This document shows positions 34,049 through 43,257 of a DNA stretch of 64,000 nt, in pieces; position 1 is the stretch's first letter, and every line of letters begins with the position of its first letter. The DNA is from Bermanella sp036960565 (lineage in GTDB: Bacteria > Pseudomonadota > Gammaproteobacteria > Pseudomonadales > Oceanobacteraceae). The stretch is taken from NCBI GenBank assembly GCA_036960565.1, contig JBALXQ010000009.1, forward strand, positions 1-64,000, in the 5' to 3' direction. The position numbers were made by a program, and so were the translations under genes. The notes under the pieces were generated by a model that saw only the letters and a list, made by a program, of their open reading frames with translations, had not been told where the DNA came from and searched no databases.

Positions 34049-36139
34049 TTAGAAACTATAACGTGCACTTAAGCTCACTAAACGTGGTGCGCCCAGTTGT
34101 ATGTGCTGTGTATCGCTGTAGTTATTACGAGGGTCATTACCAAACCCGAACCCTCTTACAGCATAATCTTTGTCGGTTAGGTTGTGTCCACTTAATGAGA
34201 GCTTTAAGTCGTTTTTTACGTAGCTGATATTGGCATGTAATAAAACGTAAGCTTTTGATTTTTCATCATGACTATCTGAAAAATAAAATTCATCTTTAGC
34301 TTCGGTCTCAATGTTGAAACTTATGTTTTGGGTGGCTTTAAAGTCAATGCTGCTAGCAATGGAGTACTCTGGTGCATGAGCTTGCGAGCGGCCATCTTTA
34401 GTGAAAATTCCGTCATCATTAGAAAAGGTGTAATCTTTGAATTCTGTCTTTAAATATCCTAGGGCGAAGGCCCAATTTAAGTTGTCAGATACCTGTAAAG
34501 CACCTTCTATTTCTATCCCGTAATTTCTTCCCTCTGCAGCATTATCGAGAAAATCTTGATATTCAAAGCTATTGTCTGGGTTTTGGAATGTATAGGAACT
34601 TTTTACCTGTTGGTCTTTTCGTTGAATGTAAAAAACTGCAATGCGAGTAGCTAATGTGTCACCTAAAAGACTGGATTTTACGCCTGTTTCAAAAGTATTG
34701 TTTATTTCCGTTTCGAAAGTTCGGTTGTCTTGTGAAACATCGGGGTCTGAATTTACCCCTCCAGCTTTGTAGCCTCGAGCAATTGATGCATAGGTTAAAT
34801 GGTTTTGGCTAATGAATGATTCAAGAGTGATCTTTCCGCCCCATAGAATTTCGGATTCGTTACTGGTGACGTTGCCTGAGTCAATATACTGGTTTTTCCA
34901 ATCTTCAGTACGTAACCCATAGATAAGTGACGTATTTGTGGTTAGTTGACTCGATAGCTCAGTATACAGGGCTGTTGAAGTTTGATTGAGCTCGCTAGTG
35001 AACTGCGAAGCTGCGTATGTGTAGTTCCTCGCTAGGCTTTCATCTCTGTTTAAGCTATAAGCTCCAATTACCCAATCAGTGGTGTTGGATAAAATTCGGC
35101 TACTAGGTTTGGATAGTAATTTCAGGTCTATATTTGAGCGTTGGTAATTTCGAATATACTCGTCTGTGGAATTATAACCGGATGGGTCTATACCGTCGTA
35201 GGCCCAGTCTTCATCAAAAGCATAAATTACATCGCTATTGTTTTTCGAAGAAAGAATTTCTAAGTCAAACGAAGAATTAGCTCTAGAGGTTAATTTAATG
35301 GATGATGCTGACGTGTCCTGGATATCTTTGCCAGGCTGATCAGAGTAGGTTGTTCGATTATTGTCTAGACTGAATGCGTCATAGCCATTATTAATTTCAG
35401 TCTTTAGGTTAGAGAAATGCACGTCAGTATTTGGGTTTGGCTGCCAGCTAACTTGAACTCTATAGGTGGATTCATCGATATTATTTGTGTTGTTGCGGTC
35501 AAGAAAGGAATTTTTAATATAACCATCAGATAAAGTCTGATTACCAGAAATTCGGGCTTGGAATTTTTCTGTAATGGGGCCTGAAATTGCGTAGCCTGTG
35601 CTTTGAGTGTTGTAGTTTCCTGCTTTTATTTCAATGAAACCTTCTGTCTCTTTAGTAGGTTGCTTGCTTTTAATATTGATGGCCCCAGCTAATGCGTTGG
35701 CACCAAAGGCAGTACCTTGTGGGCCGCGTAAAATCTCTACCTGTTCCACGTCGAATAATGTCGCCGCACCACCAAGCCCTGTCATGTCGATGCCATCAAT
35801 AATTAATCCTACCGATGGATTAACAGCATCTATAAATTGGCTGCGCTCACCTATGCCGCGAATTTGAAAGTAGCGGCCGCGAGATGCGCCTGCAGAATAG
35901 TTTACGTTAGGAGCGAGGGATAAAATGCTTTCTAAATGGTCTGCATTACGCTTTTGAATGTCGTCTTCGCCCACAACGGTAATGGCGGAAGGGATTTGTT
36001 GTAAGTCGAGCTCGCGAAAATCGGCACTCACTTTAACCGTGTCTAGTTCAACTGGAGTGTCTTCTTGCGCTAGTGTACCGTTTGCGGACAGCAGTGCTGC
36101 CAATAGAGAGGATATTTTAAATAGTTTGGGGTGTTTCAT
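34049..36139 (-). CDS. TonB-dependent thiamine receptor
   Basis: 696 residues from the ATG at 36139 (MKHPKLFKISSLLAALLSAN, signal peptide ending TLA-QE), with GGAAAAG upstream; the open frame continues upstream through the riboswitch and those codons are not translated. TonB box region ELDTVKVSA, plug domain (QIPSAITVVGEDDIQKRNAD, QVEILRGPQGTAFGANALAG) and a 22-strand barrel ending in SLSARYSF. The leader TPP riboswitch shows that the cargo is thiamine or a thiamine compound. The receptor crosses the outer membrane using TonB energy. Confidence 0.92.
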   Translation of the reverse strand: MKHPKLFKISSLLAALLSANGTLAQEDTPVELDTVKVSADFRELDLQQIPSAITVVGEDDIQKRNADHLESILSLAPNVNYSAGASRGRYFQIRGIGERSQFIDAVNPSVGLIIDGIDMTGLGGAATLFDVEQVEILRGPQGTAFGANALAGAINIKSKQPTKETEGFIEIKAGNYNTQSTGYAISGPITEKFQARISGNQTLSDGYIKNSFLDRNNTNNIDESTYRVQVSWQPNPNTDVHFSNLKTEINNGYDAFSLDNNRTTYSDQPGKDIQDTSASSIKLTSRANSSFDLEILSSKNNSDVIYAFDEDWAYDGIDPSGYNSTDEYIRNYQRSNIDLKLLSKPSSRILSNTTDWVIGAYSLNRDESLARNYTYAASQFTSELNQTSTALYTELSSQLTTNTSLIYGLRTEDWKNQYIDSGNVTSNESEILWGGKITLESFISQNHLTYASIARGYKAGGVNSDPDVSQDNRTFETEINNTFETGVKSSLLGDTLATRIAVFYIQRKDQQVKSSYTFQNPDNSFEYQDFLDNAAEGRNYGIEIEGALQVSDNLNWAFALGYLKTEFKDYTFSNDDGIFTKDGRSQAHAPEYSIASSIDFKATQNISFNIETEAKDEFYFSDSHDEKSKAYVLLHANISYVKNDLKLSLSGHNLTDKDYAVRGFGFGNDPRNNYSDTQHIQLGAPRLVSLSARYSF

Positions 36140-36229
36140 TTGGGTCTTTTCCAAAACATTGAATAAGAGCCCGGTTACTGCGTAGTTTTGACGATCGGTG
36201 TCGCCATTGAAAGCTATTAATATAAAAAA

Positions 36230-36325
36230 TGCGTCCATTCCTACGCCGGTATTAACCGGATCAGGTTCTAGGGGTTCGCTACGAACAGACATCTCAGGCC
36301 TAAGGCCTCCCCCTGGATATGGCGC
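36230..36325 (-). ncRNA. TPP riboswitch
   Basis: On the minus strand the thi-box is complete: CAGGGGGAGGCC, then GGCCTGAGATG, GAACCCCTAGAACCTGAT, CCGGTTAATACCGG, CGTAGGAA. P1 can close by TCCA with TGGA. The order and the conserved CUGAGA, ACCUGAU and GCGUAGGAA elements match thiamine pyrophosphate riboswitches. The aptamer ends about 95 bases before the receptor ATG; the A/T-rich stretch after it, including a T-run (GCATTTTTTATATT), is the likely expression platform. Binding of TPP should turn off the receptor and the operon. Confidence 0.97.
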
Positions 36326-36357
36326 ATTCTACGTTAAAAAGAAATGGTTAAAAAGCA

Positions 36358-37134
36358 TTAGAAGCCTTTTAAGATTTCATTTTTCAATTGCGCCTCTTTG
36401 AGTAAAATTACACTCTTATCGCCGTTTGATTTTACCTTCTTAAGTTTTAGTAATATGTACTCAAAATCTTTGGCATACCAAAGAAGCGTAGATTCTTTTT
36501 TGCTCTTTAACTGTGTCTGTTTTACTTGAATGGCGGTTATGGGACCTTGGCCACTTTTGAGTTGGGTTTCACCTACGACTTCAAAGTAGTAATGCTTTAG
36601 GCGATTTTTGTAGGCGATCGGGTAATGGAACTCGGTAAGGCCACTCATAAGATCTAAGCGTATTTGTTCTTGGTAGCTAAGGTTATCTTGCAGGTTTTCG
36701 GGTAGTTCGTATTCTGCCCAGGTGTCTTTTTTAGGTAGCCATAGTTTTTTTTCTGCCCAGTTAAATTCTTGGCTGCGTTTGGATTTGGTTAAAAAACCTG
36801 TGGTTTTATAGCGATAGCTTTGCGGTTTGATGATGGCGTTGTGGACTTGGAACTTGGTGATTTCACTTAAGTCAGCAATCGATGAGTACGCCTCAAAGGA
36901 CAGTTGCCATAGTTGATCTTCAGTTTGTTGAAGAGTGCGTGTTGCTTGCACGGTAATAGGGAACCAACCCGCTTTCCAGGTGGCTTCATATTTTGCACTA
37001 TAAGGGCTTAGGCTTTTTACATTTACTTGCTCTATAGGTTTTTGGCTTACGGGTGTGTCACCGCTGGGCGCATCTGCTAGACAGGCGTAGGGAAGTGTGC
37101 AGGTAAGGAGGATGCTGAAAATAAACTTATTCAA
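36358..37134 (-). CDS. DUF3108 family exported protein
   Basis: 258 residues with a signal peptide (MNKFIFSILLTCTLPYACLA). The DUF3108 pattern is present: YSAKYEATWKAGWFPITVQATR, LSEITKFQVHNAIIKPQSYRY, YQEQIRLDLMSGL, and TTLLWYAKD-like LLWYAKDFEYILLKLKKV. Function unknown; periplasmic. In Pseudomonas a member also sits next to purN-purM. A hairpin (AAGCCCAA/TTGGGCTT, about 37167-37203) lies in the gap after purN. Confidence 0.8.
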   Translation of the reverse strand: MNKFIFSILLTCTLPYACLADAPSGDTPVSQKPIEQVNVKSLSPYSAKYEATWKAGWFPITVQATRTLQQTEDQLWQLSFEAYSSIADLSEITKFQVHNAIIKPQSYRYKTTGFLTKSKRSQEFNWAEKKLWLPKKDTWAEYELPENLQDNLSYQEQIRLDLMSGLTEFHYPIAYKNRLKHYYFEVVGETQLKSGQGPITAIQVKQTQLKSKKESTLLWYAKDFEYILLKLKKVKSNGDKSVILLKEAQLKNEILKGF

Positions 37135-37216
37135 AGGGTGCGGCCCAAGATTTGTTTTTTTCAGTATAAGCCCAACCGCCTTAATGTGACTAGCGATTGG
37201 GCTTATTATGGCGCTT

Positions 37217-37891
37217 TTAGCTGATGGATTCAGGGCTTAATTGTAAGCCTGTTTCCGGAAGTGCTTGATTATCAAAGTAGGCATCGCCTTTAATCATTGA
37301 AAGGCGGCCTTCTGCAAACCACTTAATTGCTATGGGGAAAATAACATGCTCCTGAGCCTGCACTCTTACCTGCAAGGTCAGGGCGTTGTCATCATCTAGC
37401 ACAGGAACTACGGCCTGAATGATGTTCGGTCCGCCATCAAGGTCTTCACTTACAAAGTGCACCGTCACGCCGTGTTCACTATCGCCAGCTTCCAAAGCTC
37501 GCTTGTGGGTGTTTAGCCCTTTGTGCTTTGGTAGTAGCGATGGGTGTATATTGATAAGTTTGCCTTTATAGCGGCGCACAAAATCGGGCGTTAAAATTCG
37601 CATGAAGCCAGCCAAGATAACGATATCAGGGCTGTGCTCATCGATGGCTCGAATTAAATTAACATCAAACTCTTCGCGACTGGCAAACTCGGTGTGATCC
37701 ACAACGCTTGTGGCTATCTTAAGTTTCTCAGCTCGCTCAAGTCCAGCAACGCCCGGGCGGTTACTGATAACCGCGACTATTTCGGCGTCCATTTCTTTTT
37801 TGAAGCATGACTTTGCAATTGCTTGCATGTTTGAGCCTGATCCAGAAATAAGTACGACAATGCGTGCTGGTTCTGCTTGTTCGGATTTCAC
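37217..37891 (-). CDS. purN: phosphoribosylglycinamide formyltransferase
   Basis: 224 residues. N-terminal IVVLISGSGSNMQAI, catalytic segment with Asn and His in GKLINIHPSLLPKHKGLNTH, and the Asp in HFVSEDLDGGPNIIQ. It transfers formyl from 10-formyl-tetrahydrofolate to GAR in purine synthesis. It follows purM by four bases. Confidence 0.96.
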   Translation of the reverse strand: MKSEQAEPARIVVLISGSGSNMQAIAKSCFKKEMDAEIVAVISNRPGVAGLERAEKLKIATSVVDHTEFASREEFDVNLIRAIDEHSPDIVILAGFMRILTPDFVRRYKGKLINIHPSLLPKHKGLNTHKRALEAGDSEHGVTVHFVSEDLDGGPNIIQAVVPVLDDDNALTLQVRVQAQEHVIFPIAIKWFAEGRLSMIKGDAYFDNQALPETGLQLSPESIS

Positions 37892-37895
37892 CTGA

Positions 37896-38951
37896 TTATT
37901 CCTCGTCTACGCCTTTAACGATTACAAGCGCGTCACCTTCGTTGGCAGCTTCAATGCGGCCCACTAAAGTGGCAGTTTCGCCTTCAGCGTTTAATATGTC
38001 GATGGCTTCTTGGGCTTTGTCTTCAGGAAGTACAACAATCATGCCTAAGCCACAGTTGAAGGTAAGGTGCATTTCATGCCAATCAACATTTCCTTTAGCT
38101 TGAAGCCAGTCATAAATAGCTGGGCGCTGCCAAGCTGCTCCGTCAAGAATTACTTTGGTGTTTTCAGGTAATACGCGAGGGATATTTTCGTAAACGCCGC
38201 CGCCAGTGATGTGGCAAATAGAGTGCACTTCTACGGTTTCTAATAGCTTTAAGACCGGTTTAACGTAAATGCGAGTAGGTGCCATAAGGGCGTCGGCTAT
38301 AGTTTGGCCGTCTAGCTCTTCACTTAAATCTGCTTTAGATACTTCGAGGATCTTACGGGCCAATGAATAGCCGTTTGAGTGCAAGCCTGAAGATTGAATG
38401 CCCACAATAACATCGCCAGCCTTAACCTTGCTGCCATCGATAAGCTCTTCTTTTTCAGCAACGCCGACACAGAATCCAGCTAGATCGTAATCACCGCCAT
38501 GGTACATACCGGGCATTTCAGCCGTTTCGCCACCTACTAAAGCGCAACCAGATTGCTGGCAGCCTTCGCCTATGCCGGTTATAACTGAGGTGGCAACATC
38601 TACGTCTAGTTTGCCGGTGGCGTAGTAATCTAGGAAGAACAAAGGCTCTGCGCCACAGACTATTAGGTCATTTACACACATGGCAACAAGATCAATGCCG
38701 ATAGTGTCGTGCTTATTTAAGTCCATGGCTAGGCGCAATTTTGTGCCTACGCCATCGGTGCCAGATACTAAAATAGGCTCTTTGTATTTGGTGGGTAGGC
38801 TGCATAGGCCGGCAAAGCCACCTAATCCGCTCATTACTTCAGGGCGGCGCGTTTTCTTTACAACGCCTTTAATACGGTCAACAAGTGCATTACCGGCTTC
38901 AATGTCTACGCCGGCGTCTTTGTAGCTAAGAGACTTGTTTTGATCGCTCAT
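37896..38951 (-). CDS. purM: phosphoribosylformylglycinamidine cyclo-ligase
   Basis: 351 residues. Typical start SLSYKDAGVDIEAGNALV, ATP-binding VSGTDGVGTKLRLA, HDTIGIDLVAMCVNDL, GGETAEMPGMY and HITGGGVYENIPRVLP. It closes the imidazole ring to form AIR in purine synthesis. Operon purM-purN; divergent from the DUF2066 gene. Confidence 0.97.
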   Translation of the reverse strand: MSDQNKSLSYKDAGVDIEAGNALVDRIKGVVKKTRRPEVMSGLGGFAGLCSLPTKYKEPILVSGTDGVGTKLRLAMDLNKHDTIGIDLVAMCVNDLIVCGAEPLFFLDYYATGKLDVDVATSVITGIGEGCQQSGCALVGGETAEMPGMYHGGDYDLAGFCVGVAEKEELIDGSKVKAGDVIVGIQSSGLHSNGYSLARKILEVSKADLSEELDGQTIADALMAPTRIYVKPVLKLLETVEVHSICHITGGGVYENIPRVLPENTKVILDGAAWQRPAIYDWLQAKGNVDWHEMHLTFNCGLGMIVVLPEDKAQEAIDILNAEGETATLVGRIEAANEGDALVIVKGVDEE

Positions 38952-39133
38952 ATGGGCAGCCTTTTATAAAAAAGATCAAGGAAATGAAAAAAATGGTGCC
39001 GGATTTTACCACTGGTGTCTGATTTTATAAATCCTACATTCCGATATAGAGGGTATTTTCTTAAAAAGAGCTGAAATTTCTGCCATTTTTGTCAGAATGG
39101 CGCCTCAGATATAAATAAGTAAGCTGACTGAAT

Positions 39134-40210
39134 ATGAAACCTTTTATCTTTGCTGTGTGGGTTGCTCTAATTTCGCTACCTTCCTTGTCAAAATCAGTGG
39201 AAGACCTGTACGACGCAAAAGTGTTGGTTTTAGACCAATCTATAGAAAACAGACAAGCCGGAGCCAGGTTGGGATTACTTGAAATTCTTCAGAAAATAAG
39301 CGGTTTTCCCGTTCCTGAAGATCAGATGGCTATTAATAAAGCATTAAAAATTGCCGACCAGTATTTGTATCAATTTAGTTATGCCTCGCTAGAAAGCAAA
39401 GAAACCCCGGATGCATTGCCGGGAACGCTTTGGCTAAGAATGCGCTTTGAAGAAAAGTCGATTCAAAGACTTATCAAGAGCGCGAAGCTGCCTAGATGGG
39501 GTAAAAACCGACCCAGTATTTTAGTATGGATGGCCATTGATGATGGGGTGAATCGCCAAATTGTAAATGAGGGTATGGATAATCCAGTTTACAATTCGTT
39601 GCGTGATGGCGCCCAAAAACGTGGATTGCCTTTGGTCTACCCTATAAATGACCTAGAAGACTCTATGGTGTTGCCTATTGAACAGTTGTGGGGTATGTAC
39701 GATGAATCAATCGTCTCAGCCAGCATTCGTTATGGTGCTGAGTCTGTATTGGCGGCAAGGGTATATAAAACAGAAGAGGGGGAGTGGAAGGGGCAGTGGA
39801 GGTTTTATTTTAAGTCTCTTGAACAGAGTTTTGTATTTGAAACCGAAAGTCTTGATGAGCAGATTTTATCTGGCCTCTCTGCGTCTGCTCAGGTGCTCGC
39901 TAATAATTTTGCTTTGAAACCCAGTAATTTGGCCAATAACTCAGTCAGTATTGTAGTGTCAGGTGTTAGCTCTTTATCTGACTATGCCAAGTTAACCCAG
40001 TACCTTGAAAGATTGGCCATCACCAAAAGGGTGGCGATTAACAAACTCAGTAAAGATGAGTTGAGTGTTGGCTTAGTTTTAAATGGCAGCGTTAAACAAT
40101 TAAAGCAAACCCTTGGTTTGGATCGCAAACTGGTTCCTAAGCCTATGGTAGGTGTCAGTAAAGATGGCTCTGTGGAGCTAGGATCAGAGCGCTTCACTTG
40201 GAATAGATAG
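39134..40210 (+). CDS. DUF2066 family exported protein
   Basis: 358 residues with a signal peptide (MKPFIFAVWVALISLPSLS-KS). DUF2066 pattern: VEDLYDAKVLVLDQSIENRQAGARLGLLEILQKISG in parts, LWLRMRFEEKSIQRLIKSAKLPRWG, and the segment RPSILVWMAIDDG. Function unknown. It is followed by a permease gene and hda, the usual neighbours in this group, so it is likely part of the same transcript. Confidence 0.8.
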   Translation: MKPFIFAVWVALISLPSLSKSVEDLYDAKVLVLDQSIENRQAGARLGLLEILQKISGFPVPEDQMAINKALKIADQYLYQFSYASLESKETPDALPGTLWLRMRFEEKSIQRLIKSAKLPRWGKNRPSILVWMAIDDGVNRQIVNEGMDNPVYNSLRDGAQKRGLPLVYPINDLEDSMVLPIEQLWGMYDESIVSASIRYGAESVLAARVYKTEEGEWKGQWRFYFKSLEQSFVFETESLDEQILSGLSASAQVLANNFALKPSNLANNSVSIVVSGVSSLSDYAKLTQYLERLAITKRVAINKLSKDELSVGLVLNGSVKQLKQTLGLDRKLVPKPMVGVSKDGSVELGSERFTWNR

Positions 40211-40251
40211 GGTGAGGGATAAGTAATGGAGAGTATAAGGAGTGTTTAAGT

Positions 40252-41322
40252 ATGGATACTAACGTTCAAATTGGAATAAAGCCTCTGTTATGGTTGGCAG
40301 CGCTTCTATTTTTTTTCTGGTTAATGGCTGGCTTGCAGCCGATATTAATGCCTTTCTTGCTGGGGGCGTTATGGGCTTATTTGGGAGATCCAATAGCGGA
40401 CAGGCTGGAAGAATTGGGATTGTCTAGAACGCTGGCTGTTAGCCTGTGTTTTGGGGTGTTGTTGGTTGTTTTGTTGGGGGTGCTGCTTTTGGTGTTGCCC
40501 ATGGTAGTGCAGCAACTGAAAGTAGCCTATGGTCATGTACCTCAAATTATAGAGTGGCTACAATACCAGGCTGTGCCTTGGCTGGTTGGGGCCTTTGATC
40601 TAGACCCCGAGATGTTTGATTTGGCACACTTGCGTGAAGGGTTGTGGCAACAGTGGGGCGACAGTAAAGGGTTGATAGCATCCTTTTTATACAAGGCTGG
40701 TGCGTCGACAACAGGGTTTATGTTGTTACTTGCAAATTTGGCATTGGTTCCGGTGGTGGGTTTTTACCTGTTGCGGGACTGGGATATATTAACGAATAAG
40801 TGTCTGCAATTATTGCCGGTTCGTTTTCAGGGAAAGGTGAGTGCGCTTGCTGGAGAATGTAATGAGGTGGTAGGAGCGTTTTTGAGAGGTCAGTTATGGG
40901 TGATGGCTTCTTTGGCGCTTATTTATGTGTTGGGTTTGTGGTTGGTGGGACTAAAGCTTGCTCTATTGGTGGGGTTATTAGCTGGAATAGCCAGTATTGT
41001 TCCTTACATGGGGTTTGTGGTCGGGATTACGGTGGCTACTATTGCAGGCTTTATGCAATTTGGGGTGGATTGGCATCTCATTGTAGTGTTTGCTGTATTC
41101 ATGGTAGGGCAGGTGGTTGAATCAGTCATACTGACACCTATATTGGTTGGTGATAAAATTGGCTTGCATCCAGTAGCGGTGATTTTTGCAGTAATGGCAG
41201 GTGGTCAGTTATTTGGTTTTGTTGGAGTGTTACTTGCGTTGCCAGTTGCGGCAATAATTGTGGTACTCTTACGACATATACACGAAATTTATAAAGATAC
41301 TGAGTTTTATTCGGAAACATGA
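40252..41322 (+). CDS. AI-2E family permease (PerM-like)
   Basis: 356 residues with about eight membrane helices and the family core: MAGLQPILMPFLLGALWAYLGDPIADRLE in parts, PVVGFYLLRDWD, and the C-terminal IVPYMGFVVGI, GQVVESVILTPILVGDKIGLHP. Family members include exporters of autoinducer-2 and sodium/proton exchangers; the cargo here is unknown. It overlaps hda by four bases (ATGA). Confidence 0.85.
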   Translation: MDTNVQIGIKPLLWLAALLFFFWLMAGLQPILMPFLLGALWAYLGDPIADRLEELGLSRTLAVSLCFGVLLVVLLGVLLLVLPMVVQQLKVAYGHVPQIIEWLQYQAVPWLVGAFDLDPEMFDLAHLREGLWQQWGDSKGLIASFLYKAGASTTGFMLLLANLALVPVVGFYLLRDWDILTNKCLQLLPVRFQGKVSALAGECNEVVGAFLRGQLWVMASLALIYVLGLWLVGLKLALLVGLLAGIASIVPYMGFVVGITVATIAGFMQFGVDWHLIVVFAVFMVGQVVESVILTPILVGDKIGLHPVAVIFAVMAGGQLFGFVGVLLALPVAAIIVVLLRHIHEIYKDTEFYSET

Positions 41323-42029
41323 TGGCTTCTGTACAAGTTGTAGAACAATTACCATTGTCGGTTCAGTTACGTGATGATGCCACGTTTGATAATTATTATG
41401 CTCTTCAGGACACTGAAGTGGTGGCGCAAATACGTCTGAGTGCGCGTGCCAAAGGTGAGCAAAGTATTTTCATTAGTGGCCCAGAAGGTGTGGGCTGTAG
41501 TCACTTACTACAAGCGGCATGCCATGAGGCCCAAGCTCAGGGCGCCAACAGTGTATACCTTCCTCTAGATGAATTGGTGCTGTATTCACCTGCCATATTT
41601 GAAAGCTTAGAAGACCTCCCTTTAATCGCACTAGATAATCTGCAAGCAATTGCTGGAAAGCCCAAATGGGAAGAAGCCTTGTTCCACTTGTTTAATAGGG
41701 TTCGAGACGCCGGTGGGCATTTGATTTTTGCTGCCGATAAAGGCCCTGAAGCGCTCGGTATTAAACTTCCTGATTTACTGACTCGCTTGCAGTGGGGGTT
41801 GATTTACCCATTAAGTGAAGTGGATGAAGACTTTAAGGTGGAAGCGTTACAGTATCGTGCTCATAATCGTGGGTTAGAGTTAACCGGAGATGTGGCCCGC
41901 TTTATTGTTCGGCATGTAGAAGGCAGTATGGAATCAATATTTGATGTACTGCAAGAGCTTGATAATGCCTCTCTTAGTGCCCAACGAAAATTAACGCGCC
42001 CATTTGTTAAAACAGTAATGGATTGGTAG
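41319..42029 (+). CDS. hda: DnaA inactivator Hda
   Basis: 236 residues, DnaA-like AAA+ domain without the DNA-binding domain. An N-terminal clamp-binding QLPLSVQL motif, P-loop GPEGVGCSHLLQAACHEAQ, Walker B region PLIALDNLQAIAG and RLQWGLIYPL. It joins the beta clamp to DnaA-ATP and stimulates hydrolysis, preventing over-initiation. The Walker A reads GPEGVGCSH, without the usual Lys, as in pseudomonad Hda as far as I recall. Confidence 0.9.
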   Translation: MMASVQVVEQLPLSVQLRDDATFDNYYALQDTEVVAQIRLSARAKGEQSIFISGPEGVGCSHLLQAACHEAQAQGANSVYLPLDELVLYSPAIFESLEDLPLIALDNLQAIAGKPKWEEALFHLFNRVRDAGGHLIFAADKGPEALGIKLPDLLTRLQWGLIYPLSEVDEDFKVEALQYRAHNRGLELTGDVARFIVRHVEGSMESIFDVLQELDNASLSAQRKLTRPFVKTVMDW

Positions 42030-42062
42030 CGATTAAGTTCCCAACCCATGTCACTCAATAAT

Positions 42063-42560
42063 CTAATGCGCTAGTAGCTCGGACTCCTGTAGTCGAGAAT
42101 ACAATTCAAGCAAGGTTCTAACTCGTTCTTCGGATACTTTCAAGTCTAGCAATAGGTTGCTTGCCAGATTTTCTAGCTCCTCCTCTAATTGTCCTGCGGG
42201 CATTAAAAACAAGTCTGTAAGCGGCACCATGTCAAATGATACCTCGGCCCCGTAAGCAGCATACATAGTAGTAAGCCACTTTCCATAAAGGTAAGGTTCG
42301 CTTGTGTAGACTAGTTGTTTATCAACATCTTCTGATAGCTCTCTAATAACATCCAAAACACTTTCACCTACCAATTCGGTGTGGGCGCGGGTGACATGGT
42401 GGCTGTCATTGGTGGAGGTTTCCGATTCACGCCACTCATCTTCAGGGCGAATAAGCACTGCTTTGAGTTGGCCCGTGCTAATTGACCAAGAAGCAGCCAC
42501 TGGATAGGCATCTTCTTCATGACTACTGGCTTCTAGGACTAGAAAACGTGGGTATTCCAT
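42063..42560 (-). CDS. degenerate DnaQ-like exonuclease-fold protein
   Basis: 165 residues from the ATG at 42560. The start PRFLVLEASSHEEDAYPVAASWSIS and the later YTSEPYLYGKWLTTMYAAYG follow the pattern of small RNase-H-like 3'-5' exonuclease relatives (FLDxEASxx...W and AxxxWDGKWL), but the first catalytic Asp is Val and the later Asp is Tyr. The protein is therefore probably not a nuclease. A histidine/acidic segment (SHHVTRAHTEL) follows. Function unknown. Confidence 0.5.
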   Translation of the reverse strand: MEYPRFLVLEASSHEEDAYPVAASWSISTGQLKAVLIRPEDEWRESETSTNDSHHVTRAHTELVGESVLDVIRELSEDVDKQLVYTSEPYLYGKWLTTMYAAYGAEVSFDMVPLTDLFLMPAGQLEEELENLASNLLLDLKVSEERVRTLLELYSRLQESELLAH

Positions 42561-42594
42561 ATACAATCTCGTATTAAATAAGTTGGAGTAAATA

Positions 42595-42825
42595 ATGGAT
42601 AAAATAGAACGCGATTTTCACCAGCGTGACGCAGAAGATCAAGCATCATTTTTACAGCAAACCTGGTGCAATAAATGCCAAAAAGCAGACCTAGGCATGG
42701 TTGAGCCAGTAGAGTATGAGCTAGATGGCATTATTACTATAGAAGGCAAGTGTAAAGAATGCGGTGATACGGTCATAACTGAGTTAGCGCCTGATGATGG
42801 TGAAAATGATAACTGGGAAGACTAG
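42595..42825 (+). CDS. small zinc-ribbon protein
   Basis: 76 residues with two CxxC pairs 29 residues apart (WCNKC and CKECG) and an acidic tail. GGAG lies six bases before the ATG. Likely a conserved cytosolic zinc-binding protein of unknown role; a terminator follows immediately. Confidence 0.7.
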   Translation: MDKIERDFHQRDAEDQASFLQQTWCNKCQKADLGMVEPVEYELDGIITIEGKCKECGDTVITELAPDDGENDNWED

Positions 42826-42840
42826 CTGTTTAGAATAAAT

Positions 42841-42867
42841 AAATAGCAGGCTTAAACCTGCTATTTA
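42841..42867. terminator. bidirectional terminator
   Basis: AAATAGCAGG and CCTGCTATTT form a 10-bp stem with a 7-base loop between the zinc-ribbon gene (+) and the DUF2069 gene (-), which converge on it. Confidence 0.75.
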
Positions 42868-42894
42868 GATTAATGCTAAAGCAAACCAGCTGTT

Positions 42895-43257
42895 CTAGTC
42901 ATTTTTAATTAAGCGCGTGTAATAAGCCGCTGCACTAAATTGAATTAATGTAACTAATACCCCTAAGCTAGCCAGGGCGGAATCTTGTTCTGAAAAAGCC
43001 GCCAGCACCCACACAATAAAATACACTAAACAAACATAACTCATCCAAGCCAAAATTCTTGGGCTTTTCATTATTAAGCCAGGTATTAATACCAGCCAGG
43101 GAATGCTTTTAATTGCAGTTAGCAGAATGCCAATGAATAGTGTCCATAAACTGTTTACTTCGATATCGGGGCGATCAAAGGTGCCCCATGCCAGTAGTGC
43201 AAACTGTAATATGAAGCAGGCGATGGCTAGGACGTAGGAAATCTTTGCTTTGTTCAT
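42895..43257 (-). CDS. DUF2069 membrane protein
   Basis: 120 residues, four membrane helices (YVLAIACFILQFALLAWGTF, LWTLFIGILLTAIKSIPWLVL, ILAWMSYVCLVYFIVWVLA, LASLGVLVTLIQFSAAAYY). It overlaps wrbA by four bases and belongs to the arsC-wrbA-DUF2069 operon known from pseudomonads. Function unknown. Confidence 0.8.
   Translation of the reverse strand: MNKAKISYVLAIACFILQFALLAWGTFDRPDIEVNSLWTLFIGILLTAIKSIPWLVLIPGLIMKSPRILAWMSYVCLVYFIVWVLAAFSEQDSALASLGVLVTLIQFSAAAYYTRLIKND

Noticed and set aside
36140..36292. 51-residue N-terminal extension of the thiamine receptor
   Set aside because: It lies in the TPP riboswitch and would precede a clean signal peptide starting at 36139.
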